Shown: positions 8,204 to 17,346 of the stretch, one piece after another
How the letters are laid out: each line of letters opens with the position of its first letter
Position numbering within the stretch: position 1 is the first letter of the stretch
DNA from: CAYSTL01 sp964516805
GTDB taxonomy: Archaea; Thermoplasmatota; Thermoplasmata; Halarchaeoplasmatales; Halarchaeoplasmataceae
Assembly (NCBI GenBank): GCA_964516805.1
Contig: CAZEXI010000024.1
Span: 1 to 30,294, forward strand
Length of the DNA stretch: 30,294 bases
Direction of reading: 5' to 3'
Notes under the pieces: model-generated
What the model was told of the DNA's origin: nothing
The model's database searches: none
What the model saw: the letters and a program-made list of their open reading frames with translations, nothing else
Position numbers and translations under genes: made by a program

Positions 8204-10210
8204 ATGGCTATTCATTGGGATGATTTATGGATAAGATTTAAGGAAGTAATGGCCGAGTTTAGAGGTCAAACGGTAGGAATGGTTGGTCTTAGCATAATAA
8301 TAATTATGCTGATCCTAGGCATCTTTGCACCGGTTATCGCCCCAAATACAAATGGGGAATGGACTAATACAGATAGGTGGGAAGACAATCCTAGGGTCGC
8401 AGCACCTGTCTGGATAGATTATATTCTTCCAGGTAGCAGAGCAAGACACAAGATAGATCATGATGTACAATTAAAAGATAACAGGACTATTGGTGAAACA
8501 ACGAAGATCCACATATATGATTACAATCTTGACTATAACATGGATTATGATTATCCACCACAAGACATATACATAGATCTTGTAGGGGATATCATAGATC
8601 CATCAAATAAAACGACCCAATCATTTACGATAGATGTTCGAAGACCTGATGGTCGAACTTTAGAAGGTCTCATATCTGATCAGGTTAGTAGTGCTGATGC
8701 AGAAACATTTGATAAAAGATATTATATCGGTAGAAACCTAGACGTACGTGATCAAATATATAACTGGGCTAAGCCATTTGCAGAAGGTGAAGATGGTATA
8801 GTTGTTAAGAGTCTTAGAGTGTCTCCTTCTATCATCACACCAGGTTCATCAGTACAGATAACAGCAAAATTGAATAACTTTGGTACTGAAGAGGATTCTG
8901 TTAATTTAACCATTGATGGAGAGAAGATAAAGGAATATACTGTTAAAGGAGAAGGTATGAAGATCTTAAGTCCTTTAGGAGACGAAATGGATCCTGCTTT
9001 GGCCCCAACATTCAATGAAATGGGAACACATGAGATAAAACTTGGCGATGAAAGTTGGACTGTATCAGTAGTTAATCAATCACAGATGCAGACTGATATC
9101 AAAGTTACAAATTTAGAAAAGAATTTCTATTCAAATGTCGGTGATGAAGTCACTATCAAATTTAATGCAAACAATACTGGTGATGAAGCAGTAGAAGAGA
9201 GCGTTTATGTAAGTGGAAGAAAAGTGCATAATTTCACAGTACCAGCAAATACAAAAATAGAAAATGAAACAGCAACTTTCTCTGTTGGAAATAAACAAGG
9301 AACATTACCTGTAAAAGTTGGTGATCAAAACGCTTACGTATTTGTTGAGGGAAGAGGTCTACCAACACCTCAGGAAATAGATCCTGCCGAGGTACTTTTC
9401 TCAAAAACTAATGAAGACATACTCAGTACTGATCCCGATCCATTGAAAGGTGAATATAACGTAAATATAACCGTAACTGGAGACCAAATGGAATTAGGTA
9501 AAGATTCAAGAATAATATTTGCAGGTCAAGTATATGGACTCATGGGAACAGACAACATGGGTCGTGATATAGCCCGAGGATGGGTATGGGGCGCTAGATA
9601 CGCTCTAATAATCGGTGCTAGTATCGCTTTACTCACAGTTGTAATAGGTACTGTTTACGGTATGACCAGTGCTTACTTCGGTGGCTGGGTAGACGAAGTC
9701 ATGCAGAGAGCAAACGAAATCGTGCTAGGTATTAACGCATTCATAGTTGTGATCCTGATCATGTATTTATGGAAGAAAACCATATGGGTGTTTATAGGTG
9801 TATATGGAGCCCTCCAGTGGCGTGGTATAGCCAAGATCATTCGATCTAGAGGTCTTCAGATCCGCCAGGACACATATATTGAAGCTGCTGAATCTCTTGG
9901 TTCCAGTGGTGGAAGGATAATTAGAAAACACATGATACCTCAAATATTGCCATATTCTGTTGCTGAAGCAGCACTGATGGTACCACTGTTCGTGATGACT
10001 GAAGCAGGACTTAGTGTCCTTGGTCTTGGTGATCCCGAGATTGTAACCTGGGGTAGATTACTATCAGAGGCCAGAGAATTTGCAATGGCCGGAGGTTACT
10101 GGTGGTGGGTATTACTGCCAGGCGTTGGATTAGTATTGTTAGGATTCGCATTCATATCCTCAGGAATGGCGATTGAAAAAGTGGTAAATCCAAAGATGAG
10201 GCAAAGGTGA
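8204..10210 (+). CDS. oppC: Oligopeptide ABC transporter permease, OppC/DppC type, with large CARDB-like insert
   Basis: This is the partner permease of OppB, but 668 residues instead of the usual 280-300. TM1 is at about 26-46 (GMVGLSIIIIMLILGIFAPV) and ends in the usual IAP. In ordinary OppC proteins the GTDxxGRD motif follows soon after. Here GTDNMGRD is at 448-455, after about 400 extracytoplasmic residues. The insert holds two CARDB-like beta domains (about 200-290 and 298-382). The first resembles those of the binding protein (INSTITPGSS-type strand, NNFGTEED, FNEMGTHEIKLGD). The core from 458 is intact: GARYALIIG, the EAA loop YIEAAESLGSSGGRIIRKH (558-576), and EAGLSVLGLGDP. GAGGTGAA precedes the start. 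The reading frame is continuous, with no sign of a fusion error. Confidence 0.93.
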   Translation: MAIHWDDLWIRFKEVMAEFRGQTVGMVGLSIIIIMLILGIFAPVIAPNTNGEWTNTDRWEDNPRVAAPVWIDYILPGSRARHKIDHDVQLKDNRTIGETTKIHIYDYNLDYNMDYDYPPQDIYIDLVGDIIDPSNKTTQSFTIDVRRPDGRTLEGLISDQVSSADAETFDKRYYIGRNLDVRDQIYNWAKPFAEGEDGIVVKSLRVSPSIITPGSSVQITAKLNNFGTEEDSVNLTIDGEKIKEYTVKGEGMKILSPLGDEMDPALAPTFNEMGTHEIKLGDESWTVSVVNQSQMQTDIKVTNLEKNFYSNVGDEVTIKFNANNTGDEAVEESVYVSGRKVHNFTVPANTKIENETATFSVGNKQGTLPVKVGDQNAYVFVEGRGLPTPQEIDPAEVLFSKTNEDILSTDPDPLKGEYNVNITVTGDQMELGKDSRIIFAGQVYGLMGTDNMGRDIARGWVWGARYALIIGASIALLTVVIGTVYGMTSAYFGGWVDEVMQRANEIVLGINAFIVVILIMYLWKKTIWVFIGVYGALQWRGIAKIIRSRGLQIRQDTYIEAAESLGSSGGRIIRKHMIPQILPYSVAEAALMVPLFVMTEAGLSVLGLGDPEIVTWGRLLSEAREFAMAGGYWWWVLLPGVGLVLLGFAFISSGMAIEKVVNPKMRQR

Positions 10211-10214
10211 TAAG

Positions 10215-11183
10215 ATGAGTGATGAAACAATCTTGACTGTGGACAACCTGACGACTCATTATCTGACCAGCGAAGGTGAAGTACAAGCTTTAGATGATGC
10301 TTCCTTCGAGTTAAAGAAGGGAGAATCGATAGGTATAGCTGGAGAAAGTGGCTGTGGTAAAAGCACCATGGCTTTCTCTCTAATTAATTTAGTACAACCA
10401 CCTGGAAAGATAATGGATGGTAAGATAGATATTGACGGAATTGACGTTACTACATTATCAGAAAAAGAAACTAGAAAAAAGGTTAGATGGAATAAAATAT
10501 CGATGGTATTCCAAGGAGCTATGGAAATTTTAACTCCTGTATATTCAGTCGGCCAACAGATGTTAGAACCTTTGAAATATCATAAAGGTATTGAAGGTGA
10601 AAAGGCTAAAAAGATATGTGAAAGATACTTAGATCTAGTTGATTTGGACTCTGAAATATTTGACAGATATCCGCACGAATTAAGCGGTGGACAGAAACAG
10701 AGGGTAGTGATAGCAACAGCGTTACTATTAGAACCAAATGTAGTAATACTAGACGAACCGACAACTGCTCTTGATGTGGTCGTCGAAGCAAGAATAATGA
10801 ACGATCTTAAGCGATTAAGGAAAGAACTAGACATATCAATGATATTCATTACACACGATATGAGTATTCTAGCTGAGGTCTCAGATAAGCTGGCTATAAT
10901 GTATGCTGGTTGGATAGTAGAAGTTGGACCAGCTATTCAGATATACAACAATCCAAAACATCCATACACCCAGAAATTGCTAGCAGCGATACCAAGAATA
11001 CACGAAGATATTGAAAGGTTGGAATATATACCTGGAGTTCCACCAAATTTGGTAGATCCCCCATCCGGATGTAGATTCCATCCACGATGTCCTAAAGCTA
11101 TGGAAAAGTGTAAGAAGAAAGAACCAGAGGAATATGACGTCGAAGGAGTAAAAGTTAAATGTTTATTATATGAGGAGGACTAA
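10215..11183 (+). CDS. oppD: Oligopeptide ABC transporter ATP-binding protein, OppD type
   Basis: This 322-residue cytoplasmic ATPase is one of the two that drive the importer. It has Walker A GESGCGKST at 43-51, a Q-loop at VFQGAMEILTPVYSVG (about 98-113), the signature LSGGQKQR at 156-163, Walker B VVILDE at 176-181 and the switch histidine in FITHDMS. The oligopeptide/dipeptide C-terminal region contains GCRFHPRCPKAMEKC plus a later KC. This cysteine cluster can bind an Fe-S centre in some family members. GGTGAT lies just before ATG 10215, and the gene starts 4 bases after the oppC stop. It is complete and unremarkable. Confidence 0.95.
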   Translation: MSDETILTVDNLTTHYLTSEGEVQALDDASFELKKGESIGIAGESGCGKSTMAFSLINLVQPPGKIMDGKIDIDGIDVTTLSEKETRKKVRWNKISMVFQGAMEILTPVYSVGQQMLEPLKYHKGIEGEKAKKICERYLDLVDLDSEIFDRYPHELSGGQKQRVVIATALLLEPNVVILDEPTTALDVVVEARIMNDLKRLRKELDISMIFITHDMSILAEVSDKLAIMYAGWIVEVGPAIQIYNNPKHPYTQKLLAAIPRIHEDIERLEYIPGVPPNLVDPPSGCRFHPRCPKAMEKCKKKEPEEYDVEGVKVKCLLYEED

Positions 11184-11186
11184 AAT

Positions 11187-12218
11187 ATGCCAGAGCCAAT
11201 TTTTAAAGCAAGGAACTTGTCAAAATATTTCGAAGTAAGTCAATCAATATTTAAGAAGTTAAAAGGTGAAGAAAAGCTTTACGTTAAAGCTGTTGATGAC
11301 ATAGATTTCGATATCTACTGGAAGAAAAATTTCGCTTTGGTCGGGGAATCTGGCTGTGGTAAAACCACAGTTGGTAAATTGATAATGAGGTTATTGAATC
11401 CAACAGAAGGACATATGATAATGAAGAACACAGACATCGCAGACCTCGACGATCCAAGTAAATTGAAGGCATATCGTAGAACCACACAGATGATCTATCA
11501 GGACCCATTCTCATCACTAGATCCAAGATACAAAGTATTCAATATCTTAGAAGAACCATTATTGATACATGATATAGGCGATACAAGAGAAGAAAGACAG
11601 GATTTAATTGAAGAGGCTCTAGAAGAGGTTAGATTGACTCCTCCTGCAGAGTTCTTGAATAGATATCCTCACATGCTTTCAGGTGGACAAAAACAGAGAG
11701 TTGCTATTGCAAGAGCTATGATATTAAACCCTGAATTTATCGTCGCTGACGAGCCAGTATCTATGCTCGATGTATCTGTAAGAGCTGAATTATTAAATCT
11801 GATGAAAGATCTGATAGATGAAGAAGATGTAACATATCTATACATAACGCACGATATATCGACTACAAGGTTCTTCTCAGACTACATCGGAGTGATGTAC
11901 TTAGGAGATCTAGTCGAACAAGGAAAAGTAGAGAATGTATTGGATAATCCGATGCATCCTTATACACAAGCTCTATTGACTGCAGTTCCAGAGCCAGAAC
12001 CAGAAAGAGTAGATAGGATCAAAGATATACCTATAATAGGTGAAGTACCATCTGGAACGAATATACCAAGCGGATGTAGATTCCATCCACGTTGTCCTCA
12101 TGCAAAGAAGATATGCAAGGAAAAGAAACCACCAGCAAAAGAACCAGCAGAAGACGGTCATAAAGTGAAATGTCACTTTGCAGGAGAAATTGAATTCGAA
12201 ATGGACGTAGAAGTATAA
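11187..12218 (+). CDS. oppF: Oligopeptide ABC transporter ATP-binding protein, OppF type
   Basis: This is the second ATPase of the importer, 343 residues. It has Walker A GESGCGKTT, a Q-loop at MIYQDPFSSLDPRYKV (the form typical of OppF), the signature LSGGQKQRVAIARAM, Walker B FIVADEPVSMLDVS and YITHDISTTRF. The C-terminal oligopeptide region again has a cysteine cluster (GCRFHPRCPHAKKIC and a later KC). A GGAGGAC ribosome-binding site lies before the start, which is 3 bases after the oppD stop. It is the last gene of the importer operon and is followed by a poly-T terminator. Confidence 0.95.
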   Translation: MPEPIFKARNLSKYFEVSQSIFKKLKGEEKLYVKAVDDIDFDIYWKKNFALVGESGCGKTTVGKLIMRLLNPTEGHMIMKNTDIADLDDPSKLKAYRRTTQMIYQDPFSSLDPRYKVFNILEEPLLIHDIGDTREERQDLIEEALEEVRLTPPAEFLNRYPHMLSGGQKQRVAIARAMILNPEFIVADEPVSMLDVSVRAELLNLMKDLIDEEDVTYLYITHDISTTRFFSDYIGVMYLGDLVEQGKVENVLDNPMHPYTQALLTAVPEPEPERVDRIKDIPIIGEVPSGTNIPSGCRFHPRCPHAKKICKEKKPPAKEPAEDGHKVKCHFAGEIEFEMDVEV

Positions 12219-12231
12219 ACCCTTCCAAAAA

Positions 12232-12246
12232 TCTTTTATTTTTTTT
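12232..12246 (+). terminator. Poly-T terminator after the importer operon
   Basis: TCTTTTA followed by eight T (12239-12246) begins about 14 bases after the oppF stop, without a clear hairpin. This is a plausible archaeal intrinsic terminator. Confidence 0.6.
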
Positions 12247-12288
12247 GCATAAAGGTTAAAAGTAGGTTGTATTTTTATTAGAGATTAT

Positions 12289-13056
12289 ATGAGTGATAAA
12301 GACAAGAAACCTGGGATTATAAAAAGAATTTCTTCAAATAGAGATATAAAACTAGGACTGATTTTTTTAGCACTTGCATTGATATTTGCATTTGCATCTA
12401 TCACTCAGGAAGTTAAAACTTCAAAAAATAGTGATGAGTTAAGGTTAGCTGGCAGAGAACATTGGTATCCTTTGGATAGAAAGAATGAAGAATTGAGTGC
12501 TGAGATATTTGTTGAATATAATACATCTGGAAATATAAGTGAAACTGCTACAGTATATTTTGGAAAAGTTGAAAATGATGATTTAAATAATCCAAAGGAA
12601 GTTTTTGAAAAATATCTTAATGCAAATGAAAGCAGATCTGATAACAATGTAACACTCGATTTAAAAAATGATCATGATTATATTAATTGTATGTGGGCTG
12701 ATTTTCCAGCTAATGAAAATTCAACCAATGAAAATGTGACGATTGATTTTACTTTAAAAATCAAATATTTATCTCAACCTTACAGTTTGTTGACTTTTCC
12801 AGCAATGTTTTTCACCTTAGCTGGTGTTGTTTTCTCATTGAAAGGTAAGAGTGCTATTTTAGCAGGTATTGGAGAGGAAAAGAAAGAAGAAAAAATGATG
12901 AAGAAGATGCAGGACCAGGATGAAGAGGAAATGTCTAGACTACAGGAATCAAGGAAAGAACAAGGATTACAAAATCGACCTGAACAAGAAAGAAAAGACA
13001 TCAAGTTCATGGGAGTCGATTTTAAAGGACAGGATGAGGAGGATGAGGAGAAATGA
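12289..13056 (+). CDS. Two-helix membrane protein with external domain and charged cytoplasmic tail, unknown function
   Basis: I do not recognise the family of this 255-residue protein. A basic N-terminus leads into TM1 (about 21-38). Then comes an external domain of about 125 residues with several N-x-S/T sequons, TM2 (about 165-184), and a cytoplasmic tail from 195 that is almost entirely Glu, Lys, Gln, Met and Arg and likely helical or coiled-coil. It ends with a very acidic DEEDEEK. No enzyme motif is visible. No clear ribosome-binding site precedes ATG 12289. It follows the importer terminator by about 40 bases and overlaps the next gene by 4 bases (ATGA), so those two are probably made together. 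A link to peptide transport is only by position. Confidence 0.75.
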   Translation: MSDKDKKPGIIKRISSNRDIKLGLIFLALALIFAFASITQEVKTSKNSDELRLAGREHWYPLDRKNEELSAEIFVEYNTSGNISETATVYFGKVENDDLNNPKEVFEKYLNANESRSDNNVTLDLKNDHDYINCMWADFPANENSTNENVTIDFTLKIKYLSQPYSLLTFPAMFFTLAGVVFSLKGKSAILAGIGEEKKEEKMMKKMQDQDEEEMSRLQESRKEQGLQNRPEQERKDIKFMGVDFKGQDEEDEEK

Positions 13057-13475
13057 AAATATATTTTAGCCATCCAACGTTTACATTTAGGACCAAAACA
13101 GAGAAAACATGCATAAAGATAATCAAAGAAAATCTTGAAGCTGATGAAGTTATCAATCCTGCTGATTTTGGACTAAGACATGATGTTAGAAAAAAGATAC
13201 TTGAAGCTGATGCCATCGTTGGTATGGCAGTATCTGAAAAGTTTACCTTTTTGGTATGGAATGAGATGGATTTAGCTGAGGATAATGGTGAAAAAATTTA
13301 CACTATCATGGTTGAAAACCAGAGAGACCTTGGTCCGCTCGTAGAAGATGTTCCTGAGAATATTGAAAGATTGACTAGAGATGAATCTAAAGCTTTTTCA
13401 CATGATGTTATGAAGGGAACGTATACAAGTATGTTCCCCAGCCTATCATTATTAAAAGGAACTAAAAGGTTTTGA
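13053..13475 (+). CDS. Small Rossmann-like protein (nucleoside deoxyribosyltransferase/TIR-like fold?), unknown function
   Basis: This 140-residue soluble protein starts on the overlapping ATGA of the membrane-protein gene. The layout resembles NDT/TIR-like folds. KIYFSHP comes first, then a helix (TEKTCIKIIKENL), a second strand with INPADFGLRHDV, and then ILEADAIVGMAVSEKFTFLVWNEMDLAEDNGEKIYTIMVE. That last block recalls the DxxxAxhxxxxxGTxxExxxA region of deoxyribosyltransferases, where a Glu lies in the active site. The fold is an inference from the alternating pattern. I cannot name a substrate or confirm catalytic residues. It is convergent with rtcB, with only 4 bases between the stops. 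Confidence 0.7.
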   Translation: MKIYFSHPTFTFRTKTEKTCIKIIKENLEADEVINPADFGLRHDVRKKILEADAIVGMAVSEKFTFLVWNEMDLAEDNGEKIYTIMVENQRDLGPLVEDVPENIERLTRDESKAFSHDVMKGTYTSMFPSLSLLKGTKRF

Positions 13476-13479
13476 GTTA

Positions 13480-14937
13480 TTATCCTTTGACTACGCCTAA
13501 TGGTTTCATCTTGGCAACTATCTTTGATAATCCTGCATTGTGTGTGACTTCCACAACGTTGTTTACATCTTTGTAAGCATCGGGACTCTCTTCAAGAAGT
13601 ACTTTATCACTAGCTGCTTTTACGTAGATTCCATGATCTGATAAATTCTTCTTTATCTTATTAACGCTGAACGACTTTCTTGCTCCGGTTCTAGACATCA
13701 CTCTTCCAGCCCCGTGACATGTTGAACCCCAACTTCTTTTCATAGCATGTTCTGTGCCAAGCATCAAGTAGCTGGCGGTACCCATGTCGCCTGGTATGAT
13801 AACGGGTTGACCAACATCCCTATATTTCTTAGGAACTTCGCTTCTTCCAGGGGCGAAGGCTCTTGTTGCACCTTTTCTATGCACGATAACGTCTTGATCA
13901 TTACCGTTGACCTCATGTTCTTCCTTCTTAGCTATATTATGACATACGTCATAGATTAGATCCATTCCCATATCTTCAGCACTTTCGTTGAACACGTTTT
14001 CGAAACTTTCTCTTACCCAATGTAAAATTAGCTGTCTGTTCGTCCACGCGTAATTTGCACCACAACTCATAGCAGCAAAATAATCCTGACCTTCTGGTGA
14101 ATCCCATGGAGCACAGGCAAGCTGTTTATCAGGTAGATTTATGTTGTATTTTCTCAGGGCTCTCTCCATCTTGTCAATGTAATCAGATGCTATCTGGTGA
14201 CCACATCCTCTCGAACCTGTGTGGATCATCACAGTGATCATACCTTCTTCGATATCCAATGCGTCAGCAGCTTCTTTATCAAAGATTTTATCGACCTGCT
14301 GTATCTCAAGGAAGTGATTACCTCCACCAAGCGTTCCCAACTGAGGTGCACCTCTATCTTTAGCTTTTTTACTGACTTTATCTGAGTTGGCAGATTCCAT
14401 TCTACCGTTATCTTCGATTCTCTTCAAATCTTCCTCCCATCCATAACCGTTTTCTACAGCCCATTCAACACCATGATCTAATACTTCTTCTAATTCACCT
14501 TTTTTCAATCGGACTTTGCTTTTTCTACCTACACCTGCTGGTACGTTATCAAACATGTTATGAACAAGATCTTTTACATTATCTTTTACTCTCTTGGGTT
14601 CAAGATCAGTCCTGACTAGTCTAACACCACAATTGATATCATATCCTACACCTCCTGGAGATATGACACCTTCTTCAGGATCTAAAGCTGCTACTCCACC
14701 TATAGGGAAACCATAACCCCAGTGAATATCAGGCATTGCTTGTGAAGCATCTATTATTCCCGGTAGACTTGCCACGTTAGCAACCTGCTCTGGAGCATTA
14801 TCTTGTCTGATAGATTTGATCAATTCATCATCAGCATAGATCCTTCCGTTTACTCTCATATCTCTTTTGTAACTTTTTGGAATTTCATATATGTACTTTG
14901 AAATTTTCCTCAGTGGTCCGTCCCAACTCCTACTCAT
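13480..14937 (-). CDS. rtcB: tRNA-splicing ligase RtcB
   Basis: RtcB joins RNA 2',3'-cyclic phosphate or 3'-phosphate ends to 5'-OH ends using GTP and Mn2+, as in archaeal tRNA intron splicing. From ATG 14937 the protein has 485 residues. Metal and nucleotide residues are all present: Cys103 (YDINCGVRL), His208 (GGGNHFLEI), His239 (IHTGSRGCGH), His333 (YDVCHNIA) and the guanylylated His408 (STCHGAGR). An ATG 7 codons upstream (14958) exists. ATG 14937 is preferred because GTGATAATT precedes it and SRSWDG is a usual start. No intein interrupts the conserved blocks, although archaeal rtcB often carries one. It is transcribed after hef, 64 bases downstream, with a possible TATA box of its own near 14970-14980. 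Confidence 0.96.
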   Translation of the reverse strand: MSRSWDGPLRKISKYIYEIPKSYKRDMRVNGRIYADDELIKSIRQDNAPEQVANVASLPGIIDASQAMPDIHWGYGFPIGGVAALDPEEGVISPGGVGYDINCGVRLVRTDLEPKRVKDNVKDLVHNMFDNVPAGVGRKSKVRLKKGELEEVLDHGVEWAVENGYGWEEDLKRIEDNGRMESANSDKVSKKAKDRGAPQLGTLGGGNHFLEIQQVDKIFDKEAADALDIEEGMITVMIHTGSRGCGHQIASDYIDKMERALRKYNINLPDKQLACAPWDSPEGQDYFAAMSCGANYAWTNRQLILHWVRESFENVFNESAEDMGMDLIYDVCHNIAKKEEHEVNGNDQDVIVHRKGATRAFAPGRSEVPKKYRDVGQPVIIPGDMGTASYLMLGTEHAMKRSWGSTCHGAGRVMSRTGARKSFSVNKIKKNLSDHGIYVKAASDKVLLEESPDAYKDVNNVVEVTHNAGLSKIVAKMKPLGVVKG

Positions 14938-15001
14938 AATTATCACTTTGTTAAACACTACATCAGATGCATATTGTATATTTTATGGTTGTGATACCGG
15001 T

Positions 15002-17317
15002 TTATTCTATTATTGATATTATCTTATCAGCAGTTTCAGGTCCTATGCCTTTGATCTGCTGCAGTTCTTCCTTGTCAGCCATGAATACAGCTCTTACACT
15101 TCCAAAATGTTCCAATAATCTGTCAGCTAATTTGCCGGAGATAGATGGAAGACCTTCTAAAATAAATTTTTTAGTATCATAGGTCGACATACTTTTTTTC
15201 TCTTTTCTCACTGAACTACTTCTGCTTTTATTCTTTTTCCTGCTGACCATACTGTACAAAAGCGAAGCTGTTTCGTTCCCATCCTTAGTTGAGATGATCG
15301 GCAGATTAAAATCACATGCTAGTGATGTAAGAGCCCCATAGATTGCTTTATCGTTTATATTCCGCTTTTCGTACAGACCTTCACCCTCTAAAAGAATCAC
15401 AGGTCTTTGATAATTACCCTTAAGAGATTTAGCCTGGGAAAATAATCTACCATCGACCAATGAATCCAAAAAATCATCTACCGATTTTCTTTCTACAGCA
15501 ATATCTTCGGATACTATATAATCGCCTATAGATAACTGTGATGTGTTGATTTTTATGTTCTTCTTTGCTAGAGATCTAACAACAGCATTGTTCTGTTCTC
15601 TTGTATCTACTGTTATCTCTAAAACATCTTCTTTTTCTTCATCTTCACTCCTGGAAAAATCAGATAAAGACCTCTGTTTATCGTCCTTCTTTTCGTGCTT
15701 TTTATTATCCTTTTTCAGCTTTTTTTTACTTTTTTTCTTAACGACTTTATATCCTTCTTTATCTACATCCATTGGATCACCCACACTTATCTCCTGATCT
15801 AGCTCGTTTCTAAGCGCCATGAGATTTCTATGCATCTTTTTCTCTTTGTTCTTGCTCGACCAGTAATAGGCTTCGTCTCTAGTATCTTTTGTGATCAAAA
15901 TTATGACTTTACCTTTTCTTTTTCTGGCAGTTCTCCCTCTTCTCTGGATCGTCCTTATCTCGGAGGGTACGGGCTCGTAGAACACTACCAAGTCTGTTGC
16001 AGGTATATCAAGTCCTTCTTCTCCCACACTGGTTGCGACTAGAACGTTATATTCACCTTCTTCAAATTTCTCTATCGTTTTTACCTGATCTTTCTGTTTT
16101 AGCCCTTTGTCACCTTTTTTATCGGTTTGCCCTATGAACCTAACAGGTTTAACACCATCTATTTGTTCTAATATTTCTTTGACTTTTTGTGAAGTATTTC
16201 TGTAGTTAGTAAAGACTATAACCCTAGAATCTGGAAAGTTTTCAAACTGCTCTTCAATTATTTCTTTTACCTTTTCAGTTTTAGGATGTTCTTTATCTAT
16301 CTTTTTAAGTTTGACCAGAACGTCCTGCATCTCTGGTGCGTTCATCAGACGTTTTGAAGCCTTGGACCCGCCTCTAGAGTCAGCCTCGTTTTTCAATTTA
16401 TCAAGATACTCTTTTAAGCTTTCAAGACCCTGGGTTTCAGCCTGATCGATGGCATGGTCTAATTTTATAGCTGATGCGACCACGCTGACTGCGTTGTATA
16501 ATGATGATTTGTTAGAGGAGTGAAGTTCTTTTTGTATCTTATTCCTTACCTCGATCAATTTTTTCCTCGATATTCTATCTGGGTTTTTATGTTTAAGAAA
16601 ACCATGCTTCTGGAGTTGTTTTATCAGTTTTTTTGATAATCTTTTCAATTTATTGACGATCTCTCTATATTCTTTAGGAAGTTTGACATCTACCCATTTC
16701 TTTTCTAGTGTATTTGTATAATTAACGACATCGGGATCGAATTTGGTCCTGATCTCAACATGATCGATACCTAATGTGTCACAAACTGATAAGATATCTT
16801 CTATTTCACTTCCTGGAGATGCGGTTAATCCTAGTGTTAAACCATCAGCTTTGTTATATTCTTCACCGATGTAAACGTAGGCATAATTTCCAACAGCTCT
16901 ATGAGCTTCATCAAAAATAGTTAGAGAAACATCATCTAAAGATATTCTCTGACCCATCAGGTCATTTCTGATGACTTGAGGCGTGGAGACTATGATCTGA
17001 TTTTCATTCCACAGTTTTTCTCTCTCTTCAGGTCTGACTTCCCCAGTGAATACTACTGGTTCGTCGACTTCTAATAATTCCTTTATATCTTTAGTGTGTT
17101 GATGTACCAAAGGTTTTGTAGGTGCTAAAAACAATATTTTATCGTCTGGATTTTTCTCTAAAACATCAGCTATCACAATAAAGGCTATGATAGTTTTTCC
17201 CATACCCGTAGGAAGAACAACTAGTGTAGAAATATCTTTAGCAACTTTAGAGATGTTTATTTGATACTCTCTTTCTTCAATACTCCCTTCTTCAATAAGA
17301 GGATGTTCATAGGCCAC
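15002..17317 (-). CDS. hef: Hef helicase/nuclease (FANCM/XPF-like)
   Basis: Hef acts at stalled replication forks, where its helicase reshapes forked DNA and its XPF-type nuclease cuts it. The 771-residue protein has an SF2 helicase with PTGMGKT (36-42), DEAHR (136-140), TASPG (165-169) and motif VI QRRGRTARKRKG (458-469). A Lys-rich, probably disordered linker spans about 520-562. The ERCC4 nuclease has DTRE (571-574), GDY (598-600) and ERKSVDD (609-615). Tandem helix-hairpin-helix motifs close the protein (LPSISGKLADRL, IKGIGPETADKI). The linker contains QRSLSDF (548-554), close to a PCNA-binding box. The start is GTG 17317 with GAGGT 8 bases upstream. It lies 29 bases after the zinc-finger gene and is probably co-transcribed with it. 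Confidence 0.95.
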   Translation of the reverse strand: MAYEHPLIEEGSIEEREYQINISKVAKDISTLVVLPTGMGKTIIAFIVIADVLEKNPDDKILFLAPTKPLVHQHTKDIKELLEVDEPVVFTGEVRPEEREKLWNENQIIVSTPQVIRNDLMGQRISLDDVSLTIFDEAHRAVGNYAYVYIGEEYNKADGLTLGLTASPGSEIEDILSVCDTLGIDHVEIRTKFDPDVVNYTNTLEKKWVDVKLPKEYREIVNKLKRLSKKLIKQLQKHGFLKHKNPDRISRKKLIEVRNKIQKELHSSNKSSLYNAVSVVASAIKLDHAIDQAETQGLESLKEYLDKLKNEADSRGGSKASKRLMNAPEMQDVLVKLKKIDKEHPKTEKVKEIIEEQFENFPDSRVIVFTNYRNTSQKVKEILEQIDGVKPVRFIGQTDKKGDKGLKQKDQVKTIEKFEEGEYNVLVATSVGEEGLDIPATDLVVFYEPVPSEIRTIQRRGRTARKRKGKVIILITKDTRDEAYYWSSKNKEKKMHRNLMALRNELDQEISVGDPMDVDKEGYKVVKKKSKKKLKKDNKKHEKKDDKQRSLSDFSRSEDEEKEDVLEITVDTREQNNAVVRSLAKKNIKINTSQLSIGDYIVSEDIAVERKSVDDFLDSLVDGRLFSQAKSLKGNYQRPVILLEGEGLYEKRNINDKAIYGALTSLACDFNLPIISTKDGNETASLLYSMVSRKKNKSRSSSVRKEKKSMSTYDTKKFILEGLPSISGKLADRLLEHFGSVRAVFMADKEELQQIKGIGPETADKIISIIE

Positions 17318-17346
17318 AAATACTTACCTCAAATAATTATATACAA

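Noticed and set aside
13480..14937. Intein in rtcB
   Set aside because: Archaeal rtcB often carries one, but the protein is of normal length and all metal-site blocks are at normal spacing.
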